NCBI GenBank assembly: GCA_024276495.1
Contig: JAJRXC010000051.1
Span: 1-64,000 of the forward strand
From: Actinomycetes bacterium
GTDB taxonomy: Bacteria; Actinomycetota; Acidimicrobiia; Acidimicrobiales; Aldehydirespiratoraceae
Length of the DNA: 64,000 nt
Reading direction: 5' to 3'
Each line of letters starts with the position of its first letter. Position 1 is the first letter of the stretch. Below the pieces are notes generated by a model, which was not told where the DNA came from, ran no database searches, and saw only the letters and a program-made list of their open reading frames with translations. The position numbers and the translations under genes were made by a program. This document shows, one piece after another, positions 43,890 to 53,883 of the stretch.

Positions 43890-44288
43890 TCAGCTCGGTT
43901 CGGGCCTGTCGCCCGAACGCCCGGTGCGGCCGACGAGCAGTCCGGGCCAGGCGATGAGGAGTTGATAGGTGACGGCGCCGAACGAGGCGACCCCGAGCGG
44001 AATGTGGATCGCCGCCGCGCCCTGGGAATCGCGAGCCGAGTAGCCGAGCCCGATCTGGGCGCTCAACACGACGATCATGACGAGACCGACGACGCGCAAC
44101 GCGCGGCTGTCGAGCCGGAAGAACGCCACCCCGGTCGTCAACACGGCGATGGCGAACACGGCGTTGCCAAGGGTGGCGTGGAGCCCGATGCCCCAGTCAC
44201 CGAAGATGTGCTGGCCCGCGATCACGGCCTGCACCGCGACGAGAACCACGAGAGTTGCCGCGCCGACGCGGTGAAGTCTGGTCCACAC
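43890..44288 (-). CDS. four-helix membrane protein of unknown function
   Basis: 132 residues with four hydrophobic segments (about 8-28, 36-56, 63-83 and 95-117) and several His residues in or near helices (HRVG, GQHIFG, GLHATLG, AIHIPLG), reminiscent of small cytochrome b-type or heme-binding membrane proteins. No family is assigned with confidence. It lies 37 bases downstream of the large membrane protein on the same strand, at the edge of the oxidase region, so a link to respiration is possible. Confidence 0.6.
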   Translation of the reverse strand: MWTRLHRVGAATLVVLVAVQAVIAGQHIFGDWGIGLHATLGNAVFAIAVLTTGVAFFRLDSRALRVVGLVMIVVLSAQIGLGYSARDSQGAAAIHIPLGVASFGAVTYQLLIAWPGLLVGRTGRSGDRPEPS

Positions 44289-44325
44289 CGGGTCAGGTGT
44301 ATCACCGCGGAGGGCAGTTCCGGCG

Positions 44326-45852
44326 TCAGTCGGTGACGAATTCCCGTCGCCGGTCCGTCGTCTGGTTCAACGAGCGGACCGTCGCGGCGATTCGTCCGAC
44401 GATCGCCAGCGACAGGGCGATCAAAAGGCCACCGACGACCACTTGCGCCGCCGTCGGACCGTCGGTCTTGGTGACCAGATACAACTCGGTCGATTTCGTC
44501 ACCGATCCGTCGTCGCCGATCGTGACGGGAAGCCAGGCTTCCAGCCGGTCCTCGCCGGCGCGGGCCTCGGTGTACACGAACCAGCGACCCGACTCGTCGA
44601 GGTCCACCCGGCCGACCCAGCCGCCTTCTCCCTCGTCGAGCGAACCGGTGACGACTCGGCCGGCTCGGCGGGCCACGACCCTCTCGGGTTCGATTCCCTC
44701 GGTGCCGGCGTCGAGGGCCACGATCACGTCGACTCGCCCCTCGGTGACCGTGGCGGTCAGGGCGACGCTCGCGACCTCGTCGCCTTGACCCGGATCGTGA
44801 GCGGCGGCCGGACGGGGGATCGAGACCGTGAGGACCACCAACGTCGCCAGTGCGGCCAGCGCCGCGGTCGACCCGATCGGAGCCCGACGAGACGGTGCCG
44901 GATCGAAGACGACGATCACCGCGGCGACCGCGGCCGCGGCGATGGCCGTGCCGACGAGCGCGTCGGGGGTCGACGGAGCGACGCCGCCCGACACGATCTG
45001 GAGATACGGCACGTAGACGATGAAGAGGGCCGCCACGAACGCCACCGCGCGTGCTGAAACGGGCCAACCGCGTCGACGGGCCACGTCGGCGACCACCAGG
45101 GCGGGGACGATGACCGGCACGATCGGCCGGGAGAAGTCCATGACCCACAAGACGACGGCGACCGCGGCGACCGCGGCGGTGTAGGCCAGGCCGGCCCGGG
45201 TCGCCGGCCACGCCGGCCGCGTCGGCGCCACGGCCTGCACCGTGAGCAGGCCCGCCATCAATCCGGTCGCGAGGGCCGGCAGATACCAGAGCGGGGAGAA
45301 CTGGGCGACGTCGGTGTCGTACTCCAGCACCAGGACCTGCCAGCCGCCCAGCACCCCGGCGCCGGCCGCCACCGACAGGACCGATCCGGCCCGCGAGGTC
45401 ATCGCCGCGGCGCCCTGGCCGGCGATCATCGCGATGCCACTGGCCAACGAGATCGTCCCGAGCAACGCGACCATGTGCGGGGGGCTCCACACGACCGCGT
45501 CGCGGCCGAACGCCTCGTGCCACCACGCGTCGACGGGCGCCGATCCGAGTGTGACCGCGGCGCCGATCACCGCCACGCCCACGGGGCCCGAGATCATCGC
45601 CGTCACACCACCCGCCCGGCGCTGCCAGCCCCACCGGATCACGACGCCGACGGCCAGCGCCACTCCCGCGTACAAGGCGACGTGGGGGGCGCTCAAGGTC
45701 TCGTCCCGACCTCGATCGGTGTGCCACGCGTCGTCCCAGTAGACGCCGAAGAGTGCGAGCACCAAGCCGATGAGCGCGGCGGTGGCGCTCGGGGCGGTGA
45801 TCGGCGACGTGGTTCGGGCCGGTGAGCGAGCGGCATCATCTGTGTTGCGCAT
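44326..45852 (-). CDS. large membrane protein with a C-terminal beta domain, respiration-linked by context
   Basis: 508 residues from ATG 45850-45852. About ten hydrophobic helices fill residues 25-340; several conserved-looking acidic and His residues lie at helix ends (DDAWHTD, APVDAWWHEAF, SPPHMVALLG). After AAAHDPGQGDEVA comes a soluble region (about 355-455) with the feel of a FixH/CopC-like beta sandwich, then a last helix. A CATAGT box 6 bases before the ATG suggests a leaderless gene. Not recognised as a named family; a role in oxidase or copper handling is inferred only from the neighbours. Confidence 0.6.
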   Translation of the reverse strand: MRNTDDAARSPARTTSPITAPSATAALIGLVLALFGVYWDDAWHTDRGRDETLSAPHVALYAGVALAVGVVIRWGWQRRAGGVTAMISGPVGVAVIGAAVTLGSAPVDAWWHEAFGRDAVVWSPPHMVALLGTISLASGIAMIAGQGAAAMTSRAGSVLSVAAGAGVLGGWQVLVLEYDTDVAQFSPLWYLPALATGLMAGLLTVQAVAPTRPAWPATRAGLAYTAAVAAVAVVLWVMDFSRPIVPVIVPALVVADVARRRGWPVSARAVAFVAALFIVYVPYLQIVSGGVAPSTPDALVGTAIAAAAVAAVIVVFDPAPSRRAPIGSTAALAALATLVVLTVSIPRPAAAHDPGQGDEVASVALTATVTEGRVDVIVALDAGTEGIEPERVVARRAGRVVTGSLDEGEGGWVGRVDLDESGRWFVYTEARAGEDRLEAWLPVTIGDDGSVTKSTELYLVTKTDGPTAAQVVVGGLLIALSLAIVGRIAATVRSLNQTTDRRREFVTD

Positions 45853-45896
45853 GCGGACACTATGCAGGGTGACCGCCAAGAATGCAACACTAGCGA

Positions 45897-45908
45897 TGCA
45901 CTAGTGCA
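45897..45908. promoter_or_regulatory. 12-bp perfect palindrome TGCACTAGTGCA
   Basis: Perfect dyad 45-55 bases upstream of the large membrane-protein gene, next to a partial second copy (TGCAACACTAG at 45883-45893). Likely an operator; the binding protein is unknown. Confidence 0.4.
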
Positions 45909-45909
45909 C

Positions 45910-46626
45910 CTATTGAGAGGCGGTGGGGGTCCCGATCCGCGGCCGGATCGCGACCGCGGCAGCCAACGCGGCCCCCGCGAGCACCGTCACGACGATCGAG
46001 GTCATGTGTTGACGAGTGAGCCCGTCGCCGACATGGGGCAACCAGACGGACCCGACGGTACGAACGGCGGCGACGGCGACTCCCGCGCCGAGCAGCACCA
46101 GCAGCGGATCGTCGCCCCGGTCCCGGACCCGCCGCGTCACGATCGCCGCCGCGACGACGGCCAGCGCCATGAGCAACCCGACCGGCAACATCGTCGTGCT
46201 GAGCCCGGGCGGCCGCAGACCCAACGACGAGTCCGGCCCGAAGCACCCGTCACGGAAGAGACACGCCGCCTCGTACATGGCGTAGCCGATCATCGCCAGC
46301 GGCGCCAGGTCGACCAGTCGCACCAGTGGTGCCACCCAGTCACGGACGGCCGACCACACCAGCACCCCGACGGCGGCGGCGACACCCGGCCAGAACTCGA
46401 CCCCGCTGCGGATGATCAACATGTCGGAGACACTCCCGATCGAGCTGGGGTCATCGAGGGCCAGGGTGGTCAACCGACCGACCGCGAGACCGGCGAAGGC
46501 CGGGGCGAGGGCGACGTCGAGGAAACCCACGGGTTCGTCATAGGTCGACAACGGCCACCAGTTGGCGAGCAGCGTCGGCACGCCGAATCCGACGATCATG
46601 CTCATCAGGAGTCCGTAGTCGATCAC
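45910..46626 (-). CDS. polytopic membrane protein, faintly Lgt-like
   Basis: 238 residues from GTG 46624-46626, overlapping the TlpA-like stop by 4 bases. Six or seven helices. A middle segment PLAMIGYAMYEAACLFRDGC (about 95-115) and the following Gly-rich turn recall prolipoprotein diacylglyceryl transferases, but the catalytic His-Gly-Gly loop of Lgt is not evident. It is co-translated with the thioredoxin-like gene, so it may take part in disulphide or cytochrome maturation. Name kept general. Confidence 0.55.
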   Translation of the reverse strand: MIDYGLLMSMIVGFGVPTLLANWWPLSTYDEPVGFLDVALAPAFAGLAVGRLTTLALDDPSSIGSVSDMLIIRSGVEFWPGVAAAVGVLVWSAVRDWVAPLVRLVDLAPLAMIGYAMYEAACLFRDGCFGPDSSLGLRPPGLSTTMLPVGLLMALAVVAAAIVTRRVRDRGDDPLLVLLGAGVAVAAVRTVGSVWLPHVGDGLTRQHMTSIVVTVLAGAALAAAVAIRPRIGTPTASQ

Positions 46627-47180
46627 CGCAGCGCGTCCTCGATGAGGCTGGCCAGGCGCTGCTCGGAGATTCCGCCGTTGACGCGGGCCCGGATCGCGCC
46701 ATCGGCCCCGAACACATAGGTCGTCGGATAGGCCGTGAGACCGAGCGCGACCCGGATCTCGCCGGTCGTGTCGAAGACGTTGGGATACGTGAGCCCCATG
46801 TCGTTCAGGAACTTCTGGGCCTCCCGCGGATCGTCGTTCGACGCGACGCCGAGGATCACCGCCCGCCCCTCGTAGGTGTCGGCCGTCGACTGCAACAGCG
46901 GCATCTCCGTTCGACACGGCGCGCACCACGACGCCCAGATGTTCACGACGACCGGCTGCCCCCGGAGGCCGACCAGGATCCCTTCGAACTCCTCGAGCGA
47001 GGCCTGCGGGAACGTGCCCTCGGCCGGAAGATCGATCGGGTCCCCGGAGGCGACGAAGTCGGGAAACTCCGGCTCGCGCAGGGCGGTCGATCCGACCCAG
47101 GCCGCGGCCGCCACCACCACGGCGATCAACGCGATCCGGCGGGGAGTGAACGGCGGACGAGTGACTTCGGATTCGGGCAC
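46623..47180 (-). CDS. membrane-anchored thioredoxin-like protein (TlpA/ResA family)
   Basis: 185 residues from GTG 47178-47180. One N-terminal helix (about 12-30) anchors a thioredoxin fold outside the membrane: VVNIWASWCAPCRTEMPLLQ with the redox pair WCAPC at about 79-83, and the cis-Pro in GLTAYPTTYVFG. Such proteins reduce cysteines during cytochrome c or CuA assembly. The setting, just downstream of ctaB and the oxidase genes, fits a CuA-maturation role. A CcdA homologue that could supply electrons is at 53884. Confidence 0.9.
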   Translation of the reverse strand: MPESEVTRPPFTPRRIALIAVVVAAAAWVGSTALREPEFPDFVASGDPIDLPAEGTFPQASLEEFEGILVGLRGQPVVVNIWASWCAPCRTEMPLLQSTADTYEGRAVILGVASNDDPREAQKFLNDMGLTYPNVFDTTGEIRVALGLTAYPTTYVFGADGAIRARVNGGISEQRLASLIEDALR

Positions 47181-47242
47181 GGCAGACGATAACCCTCGTC
47201 GGCGTGGCGGTGCTCGCGGGCCGACCGGGGCCCGGCCCGGGA

Positions 47243-48130
47243 TCAGATCGGGGCGCCCCAGAACGCCTCGAGGGCGACCGCCGAGAAGAGCAGCGTCAGG
47301 TATACGATCGAGTCCCGAAAGAAGGCCATCGCCTTCGCTTCGGTGAGCCGAAACGACCCGCGGATGAACCAACCACCGAGCACCGCGGTCGGCACGAGGT
47401 ACACGACACCGACCACGGAACCGAGACCGAGCGCGAGTGAGGCGATGACGGTGAGGACCGTGTAGGCACGAATCTGACGAATCGTGGGCCCGACCCCCGC
47501 CACGACGGGCAGCATCGGCACATCCGCGCTGCGGTAGTCGTCCCGGTAGCGAATCGCCAGCGCCCAGAAATGCGGCGGGGTCCACAGGCACACCACAACG
47601 AAGAGGGCGAGCGCCTCGAACGAGAGGGTGCCGGTCACCGCGGCCGATCCGACGAGCACGGGCACCGCGCCGGCAACGCCACCGATGACGATGTTCTGCG
47701 AGGTCCGCCGTTTGAGCACGAGCGTGTAGACGCCGACGTAGAACAGCAGTGACCCGGTGCACAGCCAGGCCGCCAGTTGGCCGACGAAGATCACGAGCCA
47801 GACATGGCCGACGAGACCGAGAACGATGCCGAAGACGAGCGCGTTGCGCACCGGGACATCGCGGGTCACCAGCGGGCGATCCGACGTCCGGTTCATCACC
47901 TGATCGATGTCGCGGTCACAGACGTTGTTGAGCACGTTCGCCCCACCGGCCGAGAACGACCCGCCCATCACCGTCGCGACCACCAGCCAGGTGGACGGCC
48001 AGCCGCCCTGGGCCAACATCATCGTCGGCACCGTGGTGACGAGCAGCAGCTCGATGATGCGCGGCTTGGTCAGGCGGACATAGGTACCGATGACCGACGG
48101 AGGTCGGGTGACGGGGCGGTTGTCGAGCAT
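47243..48130 (-). CDS. ctaB: protoheme IX farnesyltransferase (heme O synthase)
   Basis: Makes heme O from protoheme for aa3-type oxidases. 295 residues, UbiA prenyltransferase fold with about nine helices. First Asp-rich motif NVLNNVCDRDIDQVMNRT (about 65-82) and the matching DRPL, second motif around RYRDDYRSADVPMLP (about 192-206). A single ORF in the usual place next to oxidase genes. Starts 3 bases after the cupredoxin stop. Confidence 0.95.
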   Translation of the reverse strand: MLDNRPVTRPPSVIGTYVRLTKPRIIELLLVTTVPTMMLAQGGWPSTWLVVATVMGGSFSAGGANVLNNVCDRDIDQVMNRTSDRPLVTRDVPVRNALVFGIVLGLVGHVWLVIFVGQLAAWLCTGSLLFYVGVYTLVLKRRTSQNIVIGGVAGAVPVLVGSAAVTGTLSFEALALFVVVCLWTPPHFWALAIRYRDDYRSADVPMLPVVAGVGPTIRQIRAYTVLTVIASLALGLGSVVGVVYLVPTAVLGGWFIRGSFRLTEAKAMAFFRDSIVYLTLLFSAVALEAFWGAPI

Positions 48131-48133
48131 CGA

Positions 48134-48967
48134 TCAGGCAGTCCGCACTACGAGCGTGGTGCGCATGCCCGCATCCCAGTGGGAACCCCGACCACGGAAG
48201 CAGCCGACGTCCCATTCGCCGACGGCGTCATCGGGGACCGTCACGGTCAAACGGGCGACCTCGCCCGGGCGGCGCTGCACCATGAAGCCGGCGTGGACGT
48301 CCTCGCCGCCATCGCCGCCCATGTCCATGCCGTCCATGTCACCGGCCGACTCGTCGTCGTGGCCGGGATCGGCCGACTCGTCGTCGTGGCCGGCGTCGGG
48401 CATGTCCATGCCGTCCATCTCGCCCATCTCGTCGTCGGCCATCGAATCGTCCGACATGTCCATGCCGTCCATGCCGTCCATCTCGTCGTCGGCCATCTCG
48501 TCGTCGGCCATCGAATCGTCCGACATGTCCATCCCGTCCATGCCGTCCATCTCGCCCATCTCGTCGTCGGCCATCGAATCGTCCGACATGTCCATCCCGT
48601 CCATGTCCATGGCGCCCATGTCCATGTCGCCCATCGCGCCCATGTCCATTCCCGCGTTGGGCGGATCGACGATCGGGGTGACGTCCTCGAAGAAGTCGTG
48701 CTCGAAGCCGTTCGGGTAGCCCTCCCGGGTCTCCTGGAGGTTGCGTCCGATCATGAACTCGTGCTCGTTGTCGCCGGCGTTGACCAAGATGAAGGTGACC
48801 GTCTCGCCCGCCGTCACCTCGATGCGGTCGGTCCCGAAGGTGAACTCGTCCATGTCGATCACGATCTCGCCCGCCGCGTCCGGGGTGAGAACGATCTCGT
48901 CCTCGGCCAAGCCGCAGCCCGCGGCAACGAGACCGAACAACGCCAGGAACGCCAGGATTCTGCGCAT
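48134..48967 (-). CDS. cupredoxin-domain lipoprotein with a Met/Asp repeat insert
   Basis: 277 residues from ATG 48965-48967 (TTGGAG upstream). A lipobox (LVAAGC, Cys 18) follows the signal. The cupredoxin fold is split: strands 1-4 at about 25-100 carry one copper His (NEHEF, 69), and the C-terminal strands at 228-277 carry Cys 256, His 263 and Met 268 (GCFRGRGSHWDAGM), a complete type 1 copper set. Between them (107-217) lies an insert with 29 Met, mostly as MD, GMD and SMADDEM repeats, plus HDDES boxes. Met-rich chains commonly bind Cu(I). Position between ctaE and ctaB suggests copper delivery to, or storage for, the oxidase. Confidence 0.85.
   Translation of the reverse strand: MRRILAFLALFGLVAAGCGLAEDEIVLTPDAAGEIVIDMDEFTFGTDRIEVTAGETVTFILVNAGDNEHEFMIGRNLQETREGYPNGFEHDFFEDVTPIVDPPNAGMDMGAMGDMDMGAMDMDGMDMSDDSMADDEMGEMDGMDGMDMSDDSMADDEMADDEMDGMDGMDMSDDSMADDEMGEMDGMDMPDAGHDDESADPGHDDESAGDMDGMDMGGDGGEDVHAGFMVQRRPGEVARLTVTVPDDAVGEWDVGCFRGRGSHWDAGMRTTLVVRTA
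48317..48649 (-). repeat. Met/Asp-rich coding repeat in the cupredoxin gene
   Basis: About 111 codons with three near-identical units of about 60 bp encoding MDGMDMSDDSMADDEM, plus shorter variants. The protein periodicity and near-perfect DNA copies indicate slippage or unequal exchange. Copy number probably varies between strains. Confidence 0.9.
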
Positions 48968-49026
48968 TTTCAACTCCAAGCCGTGGCCGGGGCCACTGTT
49001 TGCGCTGCGTCAGCCGAGGAACGACC

Positions 49027-49590
49027 TCAGATGAGATACAACGCCGGATAAAAGAACACCCAGACCACGTCGACGAAGTGCCAGTACTTGACGCCCGCCT
49101 CCACCGGCCACGCGTTGTCGGCGTAGCGGCCTCGTCTCGCATTGTTCCACAGCAGGCCGAGGAATATGAGGCCGGTCAACACGTGGAAGGCGTGGATTCC
49201 GGTCATCGTGAAGAAGACCGTTCCGAACTCCGTGCTCGGCGGGAACGCGTCGAACGCCTCGATCCACTCGTAGGCCACGCCGGCGACGAACACGAACCCG
49301 AGCAGAAGGGTCAGCGACAGATACTTGACCATTTCCGCCTGGTCTCCGTGGTGGGCGGCATGCTCGGCCCGGAACGCCGTGTAGCTCGATGCGAGCAGGA
49401 TGGCGGTGATGACCAGGCCGATGGTCTGGGAGACCTCTTCGTGGACTTCGGTACCGAGCAGGCTGAACCGGGTGGTGAGGACCCCGGCGAAGAGCATCGT
49501 CTCGGAGAGGAAGAACAGCCACAGCCCGATCCGGTTGATCTTCAGACGCGGGGTGGCGTGCTCCATGGGGAGGACTTCGGTGGCGGCCAT
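49027..49590 (-). CDS. ctaE: cytochrome c oxidase subunit III
   Basis: 187 residues, five predicted helices, as in the short actinobacterial form of subunit III. Typical segments: GLWLFFLSETMLFAGVLTTR (about 22-41), GVAYEWIEAFD and the helix pair FHVLTGLIFLGLLW and YWHFVDVVWVFFYPALYLI at the end. It starts one base into the stop of the subunit IV gene. Completes a ctaC-ctaD-subunit IV-ctaE operon on the minus strand. Confidence 0.95.
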   Translation of the reverse strand: MAATEVLPMEHATPRLKINRIGLWLFFLSETMLFAGVLTTRFSLLGTEVHEEVSQTIGLVITAILLASSYTAFRAEHAAHHGDQAEMVKYLSLTLLLGFVFVAGVAYEWIEAFDAFPPSTEFGTVFFTMTGIHAFHVLTGLIFLGLLWNNARRGRYADNAWPVEAGVKYWHFVDVVWVFFYPALYLI

Positions 49591-49789
49591 CAGTCGGTCG
49601 CCCCGAAAATGTTCTTGATGTGCATGAAGGCCACGAGGATGATCGCACCCTTGGCGACCGCTATGAGGGTGAGGAGCAGGAACGAACCGGTGACCTCACC
49701 GGCACTCACCAGGTATTCGAGGAGGGTCAGGATCGCCAGGACGACCACTGCCATCATTCCCGGCGAGTTCTGGAACGCCTTCACTGCGG

Positions 49790-49793
<4 letters not shown>
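49590..49793 (-). CDS. small oxidase subunit IV-like protein
   Basis: 67 residues from GTG 49791-49793, overlapping the ctaD stop by 4 bases (GTGA). Two helices (about 12-30 and 36-58); the ending KGAIILVAFMHIKNIFG is typical of prokaryotic cytochrome oxidase subunit IV. The location between subunits I and III fits. Easily missed by automated annotation because of its size and start. Confidence 0.8.
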
Positions 49794-51625
<1,832 letters not shown>

Positions 51626-51650
51626 CGTTTCCCCCTTGTCGATCGCACGC

Positions 51651-52397
51651 TCAGCCCCCGGCGGCCGCGAGCCACGCGTCGAACTCCGCCTGCTCGACGA
51701 CGGTCACACCGGTGAACATGCGGGCGTGGCCGACACCGCAGAGCTCCGCGCACTGCACCCGCATCTCATCTTGGTTGTCGAAGCTTCCGAGCACCTCGGC
51801 GGTCACCATGGTCGTGGTGATCTGGCCGGGTACGGCATCTTTTTTGATCCGGAAAGCGGGGATCCAAAAGGAGTGGATCACGTCGGTCGAGCTGATCCGG
51901 AAGAGGATTCGCCGGTCGATGGGCAGCATCAGGGTGCCCTGGGTCTCGACCCCCGATTCGGCATAGGTGTAGGCCCAATTCCACCGTTCGGCCCGCACAT
52001 CGATGATCAGGTCGGGTTCGGGTTCGGCCCGCAGCTCGTCGAGCCCCGTGAAGCCGGGGGTGATGACGATGAGCACCGACAGCGCGGTGGTGATGACCAC
52101 CCAGGTGCCGATGAACAACCGGTTGGTGCGAATGGGGGCGCCGTCGGCCCCGGTGCCGCGGTCGCGGTCACGAACGAGCGTGTAGCCGCCGACGACGAGC
52201 ACGAAGGTGAACACCGGCGCGGCGAACAGCAAGAGCAGATCGAACGCGTCGTCGGTGATCTCGGCTTCTCGCGACGCGGCGAACGGATGCCATTGGATCG
52301 CGGCGACCGCGATCACGGCCAACACCGTGGCGACGAGCCAGATCAGCCCGACGACGAGCAGGCGCTTTGATGAGTTGTTGCGGTCCTCTTCCCCCAT
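51651..52397 (-). CDS. ctaC: cytochrome c oxidase subunit II
   Basis: 248 residues from ATG 52395-52397 (a TTG four codons upstream is possible). Two helices (about 15-40 and 53-75) and a further hydrophobic stretch (about 95-115), then the CuA cupredoxin domain: AERWNWAYTY, DVIHSFWIPAF with a CuA His, and CAELCGVGHARM (both Cys, His and Met). It has no cytochrome c domain. The upstream gap contains a BlaI-type dyad right at the presumed promoter. Confidence 0.95.
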   Translation of the reverse strand: MGEEDRNNSSKRLLVVGLIWLVATVLAVIAVAAIQWHPFAASREAEITDDAFDLLLLFAAPVFTFVLVVGGYTLVRDRDRGTGADGAPIRTNRLFIGTWVVITTALSVLIVITPGFTGLDELRAEPEPDLIIDVRAERWNWAYTYAESGVETQGTLMLPIDRRILFRISSTDVIHSFWIPAFRIKKDAVPGQITTTMVTAEVLGSFDNQDEMRVQCAELCGVGHARMFTGVTVVEQAEFDAWLAAAGG

Positions 52398-52410
52398 GAC
52401 GTCGGGCAAG

Positions 52411-52426
52411 CTACTACATGTTGTAG
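52411..52426. promoter_or_regulatory. BlaI/CopY-type operator between ctaC and the BlaR-like gene
   Basis: CTACTACATGTTGTAG: arms CTAC and GTAG with a central ACATGT. One mismatched pair. It resembles known BlaI/MecI/CopY sites (TACAnnTGTA core). It lies 14 bases from the ctaC start on one side and about 135 bases from the BlaR-like start on the other; a BlaI homologue is encoded at 53453. Confidence 0.6.
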
Positions 52427-52560
52427 GAGATGTCCATCATCGGGTTTCCCGGTATCCCCGACATTCGCCGTGTCCGGGGGCCGGAACTTTTACTTCCTGT
52501 CATCGGCGCCGTGCGGTAGCCTGGACGACACATCGCGGGGAAGACACGACAGGGGGCGGT

Positions 52561-53406
52561 GTGACCGGGTTCGAGATACTCATGTCCACGTCCGCGCTGC
52601 TCGCCGTCCCGGTGATCGCCAGCCACTGGCGAATCCAGCCCCGCCCGGTCGCGTTGGCCGCGATCTGGTCCGTCGCGTTGACGGCATGCATCGTGTTGAC
52701 GACCCTGTCGATGTGTGCGGCGGCCCTGATCGGCACCTTCGGTGCGGCCGGCCGGGAGTTCTCGCCCCGCCATCTCATCCCGGCGGTGCCGTTCACCGGG
52801 TGGATCAGTCTGGCCATCATCACCGTGGCCGTCGTCAGCGGCATCCGGGCGATCCATGGAACGAGCCGCCGACGGCGGCAACTCGTCGATCGACTCCGGT
52901 ATGCCGACGTCACCCACATCGACGAGGTCGCGGTCGTCACGTTGCCGACGGAGGACTTCGTCGCCGTCGCCGTGCCCGGCCCCGATGGCTGCGTGCTGAT
53001 GTCCGAGGGGGCGATCGAGGAGCTGAGCCCACCGGAGCTGCGCGCCGTCGTGCACCACGAGGACGCGCACCGCCGCCTCGGACACCACCGCCATCTGCTG
53101 CTCGCCCGGGCCGCCGATCAGTCGTTGTGGTTCGTGCCGGGCATGCGCCACGCGACCCGGACCCTGCGGGAGTCGCTGGAGATCGCAGCCGACGCCGACG
53201 CCGGCGAAACCGTCGACAACCGGTCGGTGGCCGCCGCGCTGCGACGATGCGCCCCCCGCACCGACCGGATGGCCGCCCGCCGGCTGCGACGGATCAACAC
53301 CGACACCGCCGCGAAGTTCGCCCTCGGGGGCCTGTCACTCGGACTGATGGCGGTGAGCGCCGCCGCGGTGTTCTTCGAGTTGAGTTGGCTCGGGGTCATG
53401 GCCTGA
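52561..53406 (+). CDS. M56 (BlaR1-type) membrane metallopeptidase
   Basis: 281 residues from GTG 52561 behind AGGGGG. Three N-terminal helices (about 4-20, 30-60 and 75-95), a cytoplasmic zinc-protease domain with the HExxH motif HEDAH (in VVHHEDAHRRLGH, about 162-174), and a C-terminal helix (about 255-278). No sensor (penicillin-binding) domain is attached. Such proteins pair with BlaI repressors, cleaving them on a signal. Followed by the BlaI-like gene after 46 bases. Confidence 0.88.
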   Translation: MTGFEILMSTSALLAVPVIASHWRIQPRPVALAAIWSVALTACIVLTTLSMCAAALIGTFGAAGREFSPRHLIPAVPFTGWISLAIITVAVVSGIRAIHGTSRRRRQLVDRLRYADVTHIDEVAVVTLPTEDFVAVAVPGPDGCVLMSEGAIEELSPPELRAVVHHEDAHRRLGHHRHLLLARAADQSLWFVPGMRHATRTLRESLEIAADADAGETVDNRSVAAALRRCAPRTDRMAARRLRRINTDTAAKFALGGLSLGLMAVSAAAVFFELSWLGVMA

Positions 53407-53452
53407 TCGATGATGGAACACACCTGATGCCCCACACCACGACGAGAGCACG

Positions 53453-53806
53453 ATGACGAGACGACAGCGTGGAGAGCTCGAACGCGCCGTGCTGGAGGTG
53501 CTGTGGGACCACGGCGGGTGGCTGACCCCCGCCGAGGTCCGCGATCTCCTCGAGGCCGACCTGGCCTACACCACCGTGGTCACCGTGCTCCGGCGACTGT
53601 TCGACAAGAAGCTCATCGCTCGCGAGGTCGACGGACGGGCCCACGCCTACCGACCACACAGCACCCGCGACGAGTACGCCGCCGAGGCCATGGCCCAGGT
53701 CCTCGCCGACGCCCGCGATCCGGTCACCGCGCTCAACCACTTCGTCGACACGCTCGGAGACGACGACCGGCGACAGTTGACCCGCCTGCTCCGTCGCCGG
53801 TCGTGA
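53453..53806 (+). CDS. BlaI/MecI/CopY family repressor
   Basis: 117 residues, winged helix: LERAVLEVLWDHGGWLTPAE (about 8-27), TTVVTVLRRLFDKKLIAREV (recognition helix and wing) and the C-terminal dimer helices. Partner of the M56 protease upstream. Its probable operator lies in the ctaC/M56 gap (52411-52426), which would make it a regulator of the oxidase as well as of itself. In mycobacteria a related BlaI is known to control both beta-lactamase and respiratory (ATP synthase) genes; no beta-lactamase is present here. Confidence 0.92.
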   Translation: MTRRQRGELERAVLEVLWDHGGWLTPAEVRDLLEADLAYTTVVTVLRRLFDKKLIAREVDGRAHAYRPHSTRDEYAAEAMAQVLADARDPVTALNHFVDTLGDDDRRQLTRLLRRRS

Positions 53807-53883
53807 CCCTCGCCGACCCGGTCGGCCGACCTCCGTTCGCGACCGCCCTGTCATAGGGTCGACTCCGTGATCGGCACGACCCG

